From Salticus scenicus (Eukaryota > Arthropoda > Arachnida > Araneae > Salticidae), in the NCBI GenBank assembly GCA_963930645.1, contig OZ005651.1, positions 332,029,527-332,093,526 on the forward strand: 64,000 bases of DNA. The letters are read 5' to 3'. This document shows positions 22,190-33,510 of this stretch, piece after piece. The translations under genes were made by a program, and so were the position numbers. Each line of letters starts with the position of its first letter. The first letter of the stretch is position 1. Below the pieces are notes generated by a model, which did no database searches, was not told the DNA's origin, and worked only from the letters and a program-made list of their open reading frames with translations.

Positions 22190-23260
22190 GAAATACAAGG
22201 TATTAAGATTTTATAGTACATCAATAAGTCTGAATGGAATCATTTCACATGCTTTTTAAGGGCACCTTTTGTGCTAAAGTTTTTATCACAAGTTCAACAG
22301 AAACCACATAAGAAAGATTCTTCACATTTTATATGTGCACATCGACAATGTTTCTTTAATTAGTATTCACAAAACCATCTACTTGGGCACATTTTACAAA
22401 TGAAAGGATAACCTCCATGATCATTTTGGAGCTTTTCCACTGAAGACGATTTTTCAGTAGCATCTAATGACACATTACTGCTGATGCAGTCATTTGATGG
22501 GTCTTAAGATGCTCATTTAGAACAGATTTTTCAGTAACAGTTCACTGACATACATTAGAGGAAACATTCTGATTTTCAACAGAAGTTGGAAAATTTTCTT
22601 CACTTTCACGTAACTGAGATAACTCAGTTTTATTATTGTATGTTTTAAGTTTTATCCAAATTGGTTGGTTCTAGAAATTTTGGATGACTTAGAAATACTG
22701 TTTTAGTATTGTGCATTTCGAGATGTTTATCAAAAACAGTTTTTTCTTTAAAATTTTTGGCACAAAAACCACATTATAATAAAGTACCTCTGTCATGAAT
22801 TTTAAGATGTTCATCTATAACAGCCAATTTATTAGCATGTTTATGACAAATACCACATTCAAATATAGTTTGTATATTATGGGATCTTATATGATCATTA
22901 AAAATATCTTTGTTAATAAAATTTTGCATACACACATTACACTGTAACATTGTTTCTTTGCAATGTTGATCATGTAAGTCAGCTTTTTCAGTAAATTCAA
23001 TATGACATGCATTATTCTGTACCATGACTTTGTTGTCATGCATTTGATTTTTAACTAAAGAAGTTCCTTTAGTAATATTTAACAGGCTTAAATCACATGT
23101 AACTGTTTCATTGTTATGTTTTTTTAAATGTTCATCTAAAGAGGTTTTCTCGGAAAACTGTTCATAGCAACTGTTCATAGTAAACTGTTCTCTCTTTAAA
23201 TATGCAAGGTACTGGAGAAGAACAATCAAATACATCAAGCTTCTTTAACATCTGAAAGAA
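22190..23260 (-). pseudogene. C2H2 zinc-finger gene, degraded
   Basis: On the minus strand, 22774-23238 contains several C2H2-type units (for example CNVCMQNF...H..H and CGICHKH...H...H), preceded by weaker fingers with lost cysteines. More finger remnants follow to about 22190 in broken frames. At the 5' end another frame starts MLKKLDVFDCSSPVP just after a TTTCTTTCAG acceptor-like site (about 23250), so the N-terminus is frameshifted relative to the fingers. Proteins of this kind bind DNA. Lost zinc ligands and frame breaks suggest a decayed member of an expanded family. Confidence 0.65.
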
Positions 23261-25019
23261 AAATAAAACCACTCAGTATTTTTATAGGTATAGTGTTATG
23301 TTTCTAAAAGCAAATGTATACATATATATTTATTAAAAAGAAATAATAATAATAATCTGGTGTGTCACTCACACGACTTTCTCTTACCCTGAAATTTAAT
23401 ACTATAAATACAGATTGCAGATTAATAAGTAAGATAACGAGTACTGTTATGTAAACCTGTGTTAAACAATTCAAATTAGGCTTCGGAAGAGTTTTATATG
23501 ATAATTAGTTCTGTGTGCGCCCCCCTCAACCCTCCGTTTCATTAATGCACCTACATTTATAAAGAATTTAATTTGGCTATTAAAAAAAAATTCTGTTTTT
23601 AAAAAATAATTTATTAAAATTATTTAAAAAAATTATATTTTATGATAATGCAGACGACTTCCATATTAGAGAAGTAGTATAACACTAAATATCCAAAAGT
23701 ACATTTTATTCTCAATATTTAAAAAAAAAAAAAAAAATTTTTTTTCTCTCTGTTGTAGATTCTAATATGTCAATTCAAGCAATCCAGCATGTTAGAGGTC
23801 ATGATTTTTTAAATTTTTATTTGCAACAGATCTTATTTAGATTCCAAGGGGATATAATAAACACAGTAAGTATCATTTGATATTACTTCATCACTCAAAG
23901 TATTGAACCCAATAAAAATTTAAAGTATATGATAGATTTCTTTTCAATATTTATTTAATTTCTTATTTCCATGCAAATCTTTCACAATATAATACTACCC
24001 TATTTTCACAATAATTAATTATTTAAATTTTGATACGAAGCTAAACAAGAAAAACATAACTTGAGAGAAAAAAAAATGTTTTTCCAGGTTTTATAACTGT
24101 TTTTCCCTGACTTTTAATGAAAATTTTTATTTTCCCTGAGTTTTTTTTAACAAATTCCAAATTCCCTGAGTATTCCCTGTTTTCCCTGAGAAGTATGAAC
24201 CCTGTTGGAAGGATCTTGTTTTCTTCAACTGTCAATCGATGTTACTGAAGGTGGTATGGTGCAGACAACTACTCTGATATTTACTCTTATCATCTGTCTA
24301 GGCCTCTACTGTCACCTGTCAGCTATTGCATATCGGCTATTACTCGTTCATGTAACATGACATGTTGCTTCATAATTAAGTTTATTGACAACAAATTTTA
24401 TTTGTTCTTTTTCTCTGTACAAAAAATTTTTATATAAGAAGGTTTCTTCTTCTTGACTGCAATGCTCCTAATCTGCGAATTTCCCATTCAAATTCAACAA
24501 CTACCCATATAAACTTTAAATTGTACATATTTCATAGACAAAGCCTGTTGGACTTCTAATTATTCATAAAAACTTTTTTTTTTTTTTTTAACAAAATTTA
24601 GTCACAAATAAAAATTGTCGTCTGAAACTACCTGTGGTTCAGGTTTGAGTTTATTTTTAAGTTATAATATGATCTAAGCAAGATTTGTTTTTATATATTT
24701 TTATGATTAAATATCGTTTGTAAAGTTCGATTTTTTAATTTTATAAAAAATAAAATCATCAATGTAAAAAAGGTAAATTTTGTCACCTAGCTTGTGGGCT
24801 CCGGGGCATTGCCCCAATGGTTGTTATGGCTCTGTGCAATACTCATCTATCTTATACTTATTTTTATCATTCTCTCCACCTCTTGAAAGTTTAACTTTTC
24901 TTGCTTAATCCAAGTCTCGGCCAAATAACAATTCCAAAATTTATTTTTGTTACACATTCATTCATGTGGCAACATTTGTATGTTTATTTTGTTGTGAGTA
25001 AAGAAGTTCATGATATGAC
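23261..25019. other. Non-coding stretch with a repeat end
   Basis: No gene is seen. At 24090-24203 repeated CCCTGA(G) motifs, ending GTATGAACCCTG, resemble the interior and end of the CAGGGTTGCCAC MITE at 48432-48820. The matching left end was not identified. Confidence 0.45.
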
Positions 25020-25052
25020 TGTTCGGATGTCGAATTACTCATGCTACCCCAG

Positions 25053-25586
25053 TGAGAGAAGATTTCAATATAAAGTGAGTTCATTGAATGCAAATGTAAA
25101 GTATATGCGTGTATTTTGTAAAAAATATAACCATCCTTCTCTTGATTGTACTAATTTTAATGATACTCAAAAAAAGTTAAAATTAAAGAAGGATGGTAGG
25201 TGTTATGTTTTTTGAAATCTCATCTGCCATCACAGTGCCGAGTTAAATCGCAGTCTTGCGAGAAATGTAAAGCAACAGATCACAATAAATTTCGTTTTCA
25301 AAAAACCTTGAAACCAGCAGTAGCAGAGAATGCTACAGTATTGAATTCGCATTTAAAAAATAGTAATCAGGCGACGTTATTGCAAACATGTTGTGTAATT
25401 GCACAATCTAATTCTAGATCAAAAGTTGTAAGATTATTATTGGATTCTGGAAGGGAGAAAAGTTTTATAACTAAAGAGTTAGCATATGAATTAAAATTAT
25501 CTTTTTTCAAAAAGGCACATTTAACTGTTTTTGCTTTCGGAATTAATAGAGAAAAAGAGAAGGAATTTAATGTTCATGAGATATAA
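25053..25586 (+). pseudogene. BEL/Pao Gag zinc knuckle and aspartic protease remnant
   Basis: Frame-shifted pieces show CKKYNHPSLDC, SHLPSQCR and CEKCKATDHN, the Cys/His-rich knuckles that precede protease in Pao elements. A retropepsin-like segment follows with LLLDSGREKSFIT, where DSG is the catalytic aspartate motif. A frame change occurs near 25210. It is truncated downstream at a stop at 25584. Confidence 0.75.
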
Positions 25587-25861
25587 TTGCACAGCAAAAT
25601 AAACCCAACACGCTTCATAAATGTTCAAGTACTGGCTACAGATTTATTAACCACGACTTCTTTGAAAAGCCCAAATGCGAACCAGACATTGCAAACTATA
25701 TTAAAAGTAAAAACTGGAAATTAGCTGACAATTCATTAAATGATTCCAAAATTATTATTTTGCTTGGAACAGATTATTTTTGGAAAATACAGAAGGGTAT
25801 TATTGAAGAAATTAGTGAGAATTTATATGTTGCTAATACTATTTTCGGCTATACTGTAGTG

Positions 25862-26170
25862 CAGGGATGCAGAATATGTCCGAACGCCTGAACGAGGTTC
25901 GGGGGAAATTTATACTAACTGGGGAAATTCTGAATATTTTTTAAAGAGAAAATAAAAATGTAAATAAAAAATAAAAAATAGCTGCTTTGAAGTTCTTATA
26001 ATATACACTAACAGCGATATTTTTATGTTACATTGTATACTTATTCTCTTAAAGGTTTATTACATAGAACAAATGACTTTGTATAACAAAGTAGATTTTT
26101 GCATTATTGAGGGAAATTTATACTGTGTTTGGGGGAAATTTCCGAGGTCTGAACATTTTCTGCACCCCTG
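25862..26170. mobile_element. hAT-like MITE inside BEL element, 309 bp
   Basis: It starts CAGGGATGCAGAATATGT and ends ACATTTTCTGCACCCCTG, inverted with few mismatches. The flanks CTGTAGTG (25854-25861) and CTGTAGTT (26171-26178) form an 8-bp duplication with one difference. Inner GGGGGAAATTT motifs repeat near both ends. It is non-coding and younger than its BEL host. Confidence 0.8.
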
Positions 26171-26525
26171 CTGTAGTTGGATTGGATTTGGATTTTGGGA
26201 ATAAGGCCGATTGACTGTTGTAGGTCCTAGGACTTATACTGCAGTGGGAAAATTAAATATTAATTGTACAGAGGTAATTAACTCGTATTTTGTATCGGTT
26301 AATAAATTTGATATTTTCGATTTGTAGTGTTTTTGGGATTTAGAATCCCTTGGAATATGTCATAATAAGGATGATTCTCTGTCACAGAGAGATACAGAAA
26401 TTATTGATTCTTTTAATGAAAATTTAAATTTTGTTAAGGGAAGATATGAAATTCAATTTTTGTGGAAGGAAAATAAAAGCGAATTGAAATCTAATTTTGA
26501 GATAGCTAAAAACAGACTTTGAGGT

Positions 26526-27536
26526 TTGGAAACAAAATTGCGTAAAAATCAAAGGTTAAAACAAGAATATGAAAAAATTTTTGAGGAACAAAAGAAAATG
26601 GGGATAATAGAAGAATGTCAATTTGATATAGAAAAGGCTTTTCTGCAAATACAGGTTGCAGAAAATGATAGATATTTTTTATGTGTTTTGTGGTTTTATG
26701 ACAAAATAGTAAAAATCCTCTATTAACAGTTTTCCACATGACTCGTGTAACTTTTGGTGTTACAACATCACCCTTTTTACTATGTTGATGATCTCTTTTT
26801 TTGTGCTGATTCTGTAAATGAGGTCTTTATTTTATCGTCTGGTGCTGTCTAAATACTTAAGGATGACATTAAGAAAATTTAAGACGAAGTGAATTAAGAC
26901 AATTGTGGGAAACACATGGAATAAACATTGATGAAGAAATAAATAAATAAAATCTTTCTACGGTATTGGGAATAATGTGGTCAACTAATGATGATATTTT
27001 AAAATTAGACTTACAATCTATGTCAGAGGAGTTTGATAATGAAATTATTACAAAGAGAATTGTTTTACAAACTGTAGCAAAGGTGTATGAACCTGTAGAG
27101 TTTATTTCCCCTTTTATAATAAGAGTTAAATTTCCAATGCAAGAATTATGGGAGCAGGGTATTGAATAGGATTGTTCTTTACCTGATGTTTTAAAACAAA
27201 AATTTAAGAAATGGCATAGTGAAATATCGGACTTAGAAAATTTTGAAGGGCCTAGAAGGTATTTTATGAATTTTGGAAAATTAATATCAGTGTCAGCTAT
27301 TTTCAATTCCCGTCAAGAACATACTATGTTTCTGTGATTCTCAAATTACCTTTTATTGAGTCAAAGGAAGTGCTAGTAACTGGAAGCCCTTTCTAGAGAA
27401 CAGAGTGCATGAAATTCAACGATTAGTAGCCTCGTCTCAGTGGAGATTTTGTCCAGGGGTTAAGAATTCTGCCGATGTGCTATCTCGTGGTTCCACAGCA
27501 CCTGAGTTGTTGAAAAATGAAGAATGGCTAAAGGGA
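26526..27536 (+). pseudogene. BEL/Pao reverse transcriptase and RNase H remnant
   Basis: Pieces in several frames include FDIEKAFLQIQV (RT palm), YVDDLFF around 26780-26800 (catalytic YxDD), then MWSTNDDILKLDL and TKRIVLQTVAKVYEPVEFIS, typical of the Pao connection region. SSQWRFCPG...NSADVLSRG marks the end of RNase H before integrase. Multiple stops and frameshifts show it is dead. Confidence 0.75.
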
Positions 27537-27701
27537 CAGTGGTGGATTTAAGGGGGGGGGGCTAGGGGGTTGAAGCCCCCCCCCCCCCAAAACACTGACA
27601 TTCACTATTAAATATTGCAATTGTAAATTTTTTATTGGTCTAGAATTACATTTTGAAAAGTCTTAGCCCCCCCAAAAAGTTAAGTTCTGGATCCGCCACT
27701 G
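27537..27701. mobile_element. hAT-like MITE, 165 bp, perfect 8-bp duplication
   Basis: The ends CAGTGGTGGATTTAAGG and GGATCCGCCACTG are inverted, flanked by TAAAGGGA on both sides (27529-27536, 27702-27709). A G run and a C run near the left end can pair. A sister copy lies at 42185-42364. Confidence 0.88.
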
Positions 27702-28089
27702 TAAAGGGACTAACTTAGATGAAAGAAGAGCACTTACCGACATCGCTAACTGAAAATAAGACAAAAATAGCTGAAGAAGAGATTTTGCGAGAACAACGGA
27801 AAAACTCTTGTTTGCTCTTTAACTCATGGTGACAGTGAATTTGAAATGTTGTATAAGTTTTCATCTTGGTGTAAATTAAGACGTGTTACAGCTTGGTGTC
27901 AGATTTATAAAAAATATTAAATGTCGATCTGAGTGAAATAATGGCTTTCTAACTGTATAAGAACTTGATAAGGCAACTAACATTATTGTGAAGTTAGTTC
28001 AAAAACATTAATTTAAAGAAGAAATAAAGACTTTAAAATCTGGAAAAAAAACTTTAATGCTAGCAACAAACTTCTTTTATTAAATCATT

Positions 28090-28800
28090 TTCTAGACAGT
28101 TGCGCGACGAGGAAAGCCTGAAGAAATGTTTTCAGATAGAGGTACGAACTTTGTAGGTGCCGATAACAAAATGAGAAATATGTCCTTGATCTCTTTTGAA
28201 GAAAAAAAATCCACAGATATTTGTCCGAAAAAACAATCAAATGGAATTTCAATCCACCATCAGCCTCCCATTTTGGAGGCTGGAATAAAACAGATGAAAA
28301 GTCATTTAAAAAGAACTATTGGCGAACAAATACTAACAGTTCCTTACTTTAATTACTCAGATAGAGTCATGTTTGAATTCAAGATCTCTTGTTGCTCTCT
28401 CGAAAGATCTAAGTAATTTTAGTGCTCTAACTCCAGGACATTTCATTGTCGGCACAGCATTGACAGCAATACCTGAACCTAATTATTCTTCAATTAACTT
28501 GACCTTGTTGAGACGTTGGAAACTTCTGCAAAAATTTTTCCAGAGTTTCTGGAAGAGATGGTCTTTGGATTATCTATCAAACTTGCAAAGACGATCAAAA
28601 TGGTTAATGAATACCAAATTTCAAGGAATACGATTTGGTTTTGATAAAGGACGATCATCAGCCCCTCCTGAAATGGTCGCTTGGCAGAATAGTTTAATTA
28701 TTTCCCAGAGCAGACAGCAAAATTACAGTTGTTGAACTGCAAACTATTCATGGAGGACTAAAACGTCCAATCACAAAACTGTCTCCTCTGTCATTTAATT
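28090..28800 (+). pseudogene. BEL/Pao integrase and C-terminal domain remnant
   Basis: The integrase core motif appears as MFSDRGTNFVGA (second catalytic Asp), followed, across a frameshift, by a recognisable NPP...FGG...E region. The C-terminal region shows LTPGHFIVGTALTAIPEP and LLRRWKLLQKFFQSFWKRW, characteristic of Pao proteins. It ends RPITKLSPL at about 28795. Catalytic Glu context and frame are compromised. Confidence 0.75.
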
Positions 28801-29081
28801 ACACTGAAAACTATTGATTGATTGATTTATTTTATTTATTTTTTGTTGTTCCTGTACTCAATCCATCTATTTAATTATTTTTCATTTATTTTATTTAATC
28901 TAATTACAATATTTTTATTATGTATATTAATCTCTTCTCTTTTTTATCTATTTGCAGATTTTTGAAGATTGAGCCTGAAAACGCTGTAGTAACATTAAAA
29001 AAAAATTTAGTTTATGTATGTTAAACTAATTATTATTATTTTTAGAATATTTTCATGAACCTATGTTCATGGGACGGAGCA

Positions 29082-29463
29082 TGTTCGGATGTTGAATTAC
29101 TTATGCTATTTTTCCCCCCTGACGACAAAAATAGGCTCTTTGCCAAGAGCAGTGGAGTTCTCTCTGATTTTTTGTTTTAGTTTAGTTTTCTTGTTTGTCT
29201 TGAATCATGAAGAGCATGCTTTTCACCTCGATGAAAAATTATAGGTAAAATGTGTCTTGGCTTGATTTTGGAGAAACATGATTTCTATCCATGATAACTT
29301 GAACGTTTTAAATATGAATTGTGAATTAATATTTAAATATTATCTGCAAATAGAAGTTATTTTAATAGAAATTATTTTATAAATAAACTAATAGCTCTCC
29401 CATCCCTTGTGCTTTTATTTGTATGCCTAAATCCATAAACTCTTGGAATCAAAATTGACAACA
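29082..29463 (+). repeat. BEL/Pao 3' LTR
   Basis: It begins TGTTCGGATG directly after a purine-rich tract and repeats the 5' stub at 25020. The 3' boundary, near GACAACA at 29463, is inferred from the TG...CA rule and is less certain than the start. It contains AATAAA-like signals near 29380. Confidence 0.6.
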
Positions 29464-29470
29464 TAAAATG

Positions 29471-29476
29471 TTTATT
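29471..29476 (-). terminator. Polyadenylation signal AATAAA of the MYST gene
   Basis: AATAAA is read on the minus strand about 40 bases past the stop codon of the terminal MYST exon. It is the nearest canonical signal, implying a very short 3' UTR unless a more distal site is used. Confidence 0.55.
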
Positions 29477-29515
29477 ATTACTTTTTTTTTCAATGATAAT
29501 GAGCTATACACATAA

Positions 29516-29732
29516 TCACCTTTTTGACGGTTTAATTTGCTTTTTGGGCGGAATCCATACAAGTTTATCCAAATCAACTGATAACTTGGGTCTTCTGCAA
29601 AGAGAACTGTTAAGTCCCTTGTTCAGCAATTTATCATTCATGCGAATGAGGTATTCTCCTCTAAAATATTCCACCAAATTAAATTCTTTCAGTGTATTAA
29701 TTATATCAGGCTGGGCAATGCTGGTCATCTGG
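29516..29732 (-). CDS. KAT8-like: MYST histone acetyltransferase, terminal exon
   Basis: This is the last coding exon. A TTATTTAG acceptor precedes it; its first base completes the Ser codon begun in the previous exon. It encodes 71 residues plus stop: QMTSIAQPDIINTL, then NLVEYF.GEY, and a C-terminal VDLDKLVWIPPKKQ and basic PSKR tail. MOF/KAT8 proteins have the same order (SQMTSI..NDIISTL, VKYWKGQ, a VD..CLKWAPPK segment and a lysine-rich end), and this C-terminus separates MOF from Tip60 and the KAT6/7 types. The segment is the helix-turn-helix-like C-terminal part of the acetyltransferase domain. MYST enzymes transfer acetyl groups to histone lysines, H4K16 for MOF. Confidence 0.9.
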
Positions 29733-30429
29733 CTAAATAATAAAAAAATAGAAAAAAAAAAAAAAAGTAAATTACATTGTACATAATACTTAAAATGTGC
29801 ATTAAAATGCATTTATATAGTACATGTATTTAAGAGCATATATCTAGATAAATAAACAATATTTTTCTTCTCATTCTTAAAACAAGATATATCTATTGCG
29901 GTTGATTAAATATGACACTTTTCATATAAGGTAAAGGTTTCATATCAATAAAAAATTAATAAAACTAATTTACTGTGATAATTAAACTTAAATTTATTAT
30001 AATATGCTTAAATTTTTGTTTTACTGATTCATTTATTCTAACAAATAATGACAAATTTTGCTCCAGCTCCCATGAACAACTTTACGCAAGTGCACACACA
30101 CAAAATGATAAAATAGAATAAAAAATGTGTGAATAATAATAATAAAAAAATGTTTAATCTAAAATTAAACCATTTGTATACAATTCAATCTGTAAATGTA
30201 TGTCATTTAACAGCAAAGATTCGTTAAGAAATACAACATTTAATTAAATTACAACTAACAAAGGAACTCTTTCAAGTGCTACTCACCGATTTCCTTCAAA
30301 AAATTACAGAAAATAGTTTACATTGCATTTAATTCACTAGTAAAAAAATTAGCTGCTGAATTGCAACAGGAAAACCACAAAAAATTATTAAACTTTATGT
30401 TTTGAAAGCCAAGTACGACAAAATCATCG

Positions 30430-30625
30430 CCAAATCACATTAATCTTCCTTGAATGATGCCGAAGCACTTAAGTATAGGAGGATGGTATTTTCTATCACT
30501 CTAGGCGTTACTGAGGCATCCCTTCCACAGAGGATCAAAATTAAGATGGCATGTCTCCAGAACATCCCTAAATGTGAATATAAGGCCGTCTTTAATTTCT
30601 CATTGCATATAGTGCAATGTTAAAA
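30430..30625 (+). repeat. SINE fragment
   Basis: Its tail CATATAGTGCAATGTTAAAACCCACTCAAC matches the tail of the SINE at 31270-31600 (CATAGTGCAACGTTAAACCC), and an upstream GATGTCTCC-like block is also shared. It appears 5'-truncated and diverged. Confidence 0.45.
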
Positions 30626-31269
30626 CCCACTCAACATATTTTTTGAAATCTAAAAGTTTTTATTTAGAAAAGTGATGTTATGTTTTATGTTAGATCCAAT
30701 ATTTTCAATTATTTTATGTGATGTTTCATTATTGCATATATTTAAAATAATGCAATTTCAATTTCAGATTTACTTTTACATTACTCCAGAATATATGTAA
30801 TCTGGAGTAATTTAATGTCTGAAGCTCTCGGCATGTGCATTTATATAAATTTGCAGATGATTTAAAAATTAATCTAAATTATAAGTTGGTTGGCTGGGTT
30901 TTAAGTCGTACTAGTGCTGTGCAATAGGCGACCAATCTGAATTATAATATTTAATTGAACATTTGACTATTAGAATAGTTGATTGAAATTAATACTCAAA
31001 CAAATAAATCAAAATTAAAATATTTAAGATATTTGCAGTTAAGTAGGTTTTAAGTTTTAACTCTCACTACAGCTATGCAATGGGCAGTTGGCGACAGGAT
31101 GGTCCGTAGACGTGCTATTACAATTTTGTTTCTTTGTGGAGGGGATTATTTAAAATCGGAAGAACATGTGCATAACTATTACTTTATGGCTTCTTTCATT
31201 TCTAGTAATTTATTTTATATAAGTTTACTAATAATAATACAAAAAATTTTATAAAAATATGCATTAGAA

Positions 31270-31600
31270 TTTCGTAGGGAATATTAGCCCTCGCTAATCA
31301 CCTTCGAGTGTAGAGGAATGGGTTTGATTCTTTCACTGGCCCAGGGTGTTTTTTTTTTAATTTTTTGTATTTAAGTCCAGTTATGTGATGTCTGTCCTCA
31401 TCTCGACAAAATTTATAAGGGGGATGTTGAGTCAAGCATACAAATCAGGTGTATATATTAAAAATAAATAACATACACAGAATGTAACTATTTATCACCT
31501 GTAGATGTCTCCGGACCATCCTCAGGAGTGCATCCCAAACAGTTGCCAATTCCCCATAGTGCAACGTTAAACCCAACCAACAAACAGGACAAAATTTAGG
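31270..31600 (+). repeat. tRNA-derived SINE
   Basis: The head contains a B-box-like GGGTTTGATTC near 31320, and the tail is ATAGTGCAACGTTAAACCCAACC, a pattern common to arthropod tRNA-derived SINEs. Copies of the tail recur at 30.6 kb and, inverted, near 30.9 kb. Ends are not precise. Confidence 0.5.
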
Positions 31601-31869
31601 GTAGAATCATAGATCATCTCCAATTGCCCACTGCGTAGCTCTTATGAGATATTGAATTCATACAACTCATACTCTGTGGAGTTGTTTGTTCGTCGAAGGT
31701 TCGTACTGCCCAATAAAATGATCAGATTTACAAGAAAAATGTATTCGGATTTGAAATGCTTTCATTTTAGTTAAAAAAAAAAAAAAAAAAAAACTTTGTG
31801 TTTTAATATAATAATGTTTTATTTTATTTTAATTTATTATATATTTATAATTTTATTATATATTTTTTT

Positions 31870-32950
31870 AATGTCGTTATTAAAAATTTGGCATTAATGC
31901 ACTTGCACTTGTCATTGACGGGGGCATCCATTTCTTGATACCCTCGTCTCTTGCACTGTAAATGGATTTTCAACCACTGTCTATCGTAAAAATTTTGCAG
32001 TCTCCCTTCCTCCCCATGCGCGTTCATGTCACCCACCTAACCAAAAAATGGCTGCTTTCTATACTTTTGTAAACCGTGCAGTTAATATTTGTTCAAATCC
32101 TATTTTATTGAAATCTGAAATTAAATACCTGAAAGCCATCGCAATTGACAGAGGTTATGACCCTTCCATTATAGACAAAGCTATCCAAAAATTACAACTT
32201 CCTCGTATTTCGTCTACTAAATCAGTCACATCTAATATCAGTATTGTTTTACCCTATTTTTCTAAAACCAGTCAAACCATAGCTAAAATTCTCAAACAAT
32301 ATGATTTTAAAATAATATTTTCGCCTTCCAATAAACTCACCTTTTCTCAGTTAAAAAATCCTATTGATATTCATAATTCTTGGGGCATTTATAGTATTTC
32401 CTGTCAGTGTGGTTTATCATATATTGGCCAAACTAAACGCAGTCTTAAATTTTGTCTAAAAGAACATATGAATTACGTCCGCAAACAAGAAACCAATAAA
32501 TCGGCTATTTCTAAACATTGCTGGGAGGAAAATCATAATTTTAAATTTAATTCAGCTAAAATAATTTGCAGACCTAAATCCATTCATGAACTCGATTTCT
32601 TTGAAGCTTTTCATATTTATAAAAATTTTAAAAACCTTGTAAATTGTGATTTCGCTGTTCCCTATTTGTCTGATTGTTGGAAATTTTACATTCAGTTCAC
32701 ATTTCCTTAATATTTCTACTGTTTACACAGCTATACATTCCTTAATTCCTATTGGCCACACTCCCCACATCTTCCGTAATCCTATTGGTTGAACTAAATC
32801 CGGTCCCTCTCCTATATATACAAGCACTTCTCCAGATTCAGAATTCTTTTTGCACTGAAGACGGTATGCTTTAGGCTACCGAAACAGCTGTATGCACCTC
32901 AATAATTTCCCTTTGGAGTTTCTGACGTAGTAGTTTATTCCTGTTTTAAT
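31870..32950 (+). pseudogene. Penelope-like RT end and GIY-YIG endonuclease, 5'-truncated
   Basis: The frame is open from about 31890 to 32710 and starts in the distal RT (GGIHFLDTLV, TVYRKN). It continues through the linker (FVNRAVNICSN) to the endonuclease with GIYSIS...GLSYIGQTKRS and CW.ENHNFKF. It belongs to the same family as the head-to-head insertion at 4075-5326 and supplies the upstream sequence lost there. The catalytic RT YxDD region is missing. The 3' region ends in a hammerhead-like fold and GTAGTTTATTC. Only one orientation is present here. Confidence 0.85.
32861..32896 (+). ncRNA. Hammerhead-like ribozyme in Penelope end
   Basis: Core CTGAAGA, stem II GGTA/TACC, GAAA, palindromic CAGCTG stem III and TGCA/TGCA stem I, as in the family members at 4154 and 5230. 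The loop has a T-for-C and a G-for-T change that leave the pairing intact. Confidence 0.55.
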
Positions 32951-33000
32951 TGACACAACTTATTTAATTGAAATATTAATTATTTAGAATTTTTATTTAA

Positions 33001-33510
33001 ATGAAATTGGAGTGTACAGGTTGATATTTTTATTTATTACCAACTATGTGAAAAATACTAGAGCCGGGAATCGAACCCGGGCCCTCCGCTTAACGCACGG
33101 ATGCTCTACCACTGAGCTACCCTGGCCGATAACCAGCTAGGCATTTCTCACATAATATACGTTGGCAAAGTCACCGAGTCTGCAAACGCAGATATATCAG
33201 GTGAGACAATAATAATCGTAGCACAACTCCATATACCACGAAATTTCAATTTAGAAATTTTTATTCATGAATTCATCAACCGGGAATATTTATTTAAATC
33301 AAATTGGAGTGTACAGGTTGATATTTTTATTTATTACCAACTATATGAAAAATACCAGAGCCGGGCCCGGGTTCGATTCCCGGCTCTGGTATTTTTCACA
33401 TAGTTGGTAAGAAATAAAAATATCAACCTGTACACTCCAATTTGATTTAAATAAATATTCCCGGTTGATGAATTCATGAATAAAAATTTCTATTTAGAAT
33501 TTTGACTAAG
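33001..33510. repeat. Palindromic element carrying tRNA-like sequences
   Basis: The left arm (33001-33126) carries a minus-strand tRNA-like gene plus its tail (TTTTTCACATAGTTGGTAA reading outward). Around 33290-33470 the same tail and the 3' quarter of the tRNA meet in a near-perfect palindrome centred near 33370, with most of the tRNA deleted. The outer sequence (CAACCTGTACACTCCAATTT) is shared by all arms. It looks like inverted copies of a tRNA-derived SINE. A comparable structure is at 56818-57045. Confidence 0.7.
33057..33126 (-). tRNA. tRNA-like gene, anticodon position GTT, atypical loop
   Basis: A full cloverleaf can be drawn on the minus strand: acceptor GCCAGGG (one mismatch against CTCTAGT), D arm GCTC/GAGC, anticodon stem TCCGT/GCGGA, 4-base variable loop, T arm CCGGG-TTCGATT-CCCGG. 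The 7-base anticodon loop is GCGTTAA, which puts C at position 33 where nearly all tRNAs have U, and gives GTT (Asn) at 34-36. The A and B boxes are good. Given C33 and the palindromic repeat context, this is more likely a SINE head or pseudogene than a working tRNA-Asn. Confidence 0.5.

Larger units (their letters stand above)
25020..29463 (+). mobile_element. BEL/Pao LTR retrotransposon, degraded
   Basis: Order of remnants: 5' LTR stub, Gag zinc-knuckle region, aspartic protease, reverse transcriptase, RNase H, integrase, C-terminal DUF5641-like region, purine-rich tract GGGACGGAGCA, 3' LTR. The 5' stub (25020-25050) matches the start of the 3' LTR at 29082 (TGTTCGGATG, then GAATTACT.ATGCTA). 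Most of the 5' LTR and Gag have been deleted. Frames are broken throughout. Two MITEs (25862-26170, 27537-27701) are nested inside. The 3' end lies just downstream of the MYST gene's polyadenylation signal. Confidence 0.85.

Noticed and set aside
17398..24203. CAGGGTTCACAC at 17398 and GTATGAACCCTG at 24203 as ends of one large element
   Set aside because: Ends are similar, but the flanking bases do not match as a target duplication and the interior is explained by other elements.
26869..27306. Minus-strand open frame of 145 codons inside the BEL element
   Set aside because: It is the antisense shadow of the plus-strand Pao RT/RNase H region and has no independent motif.
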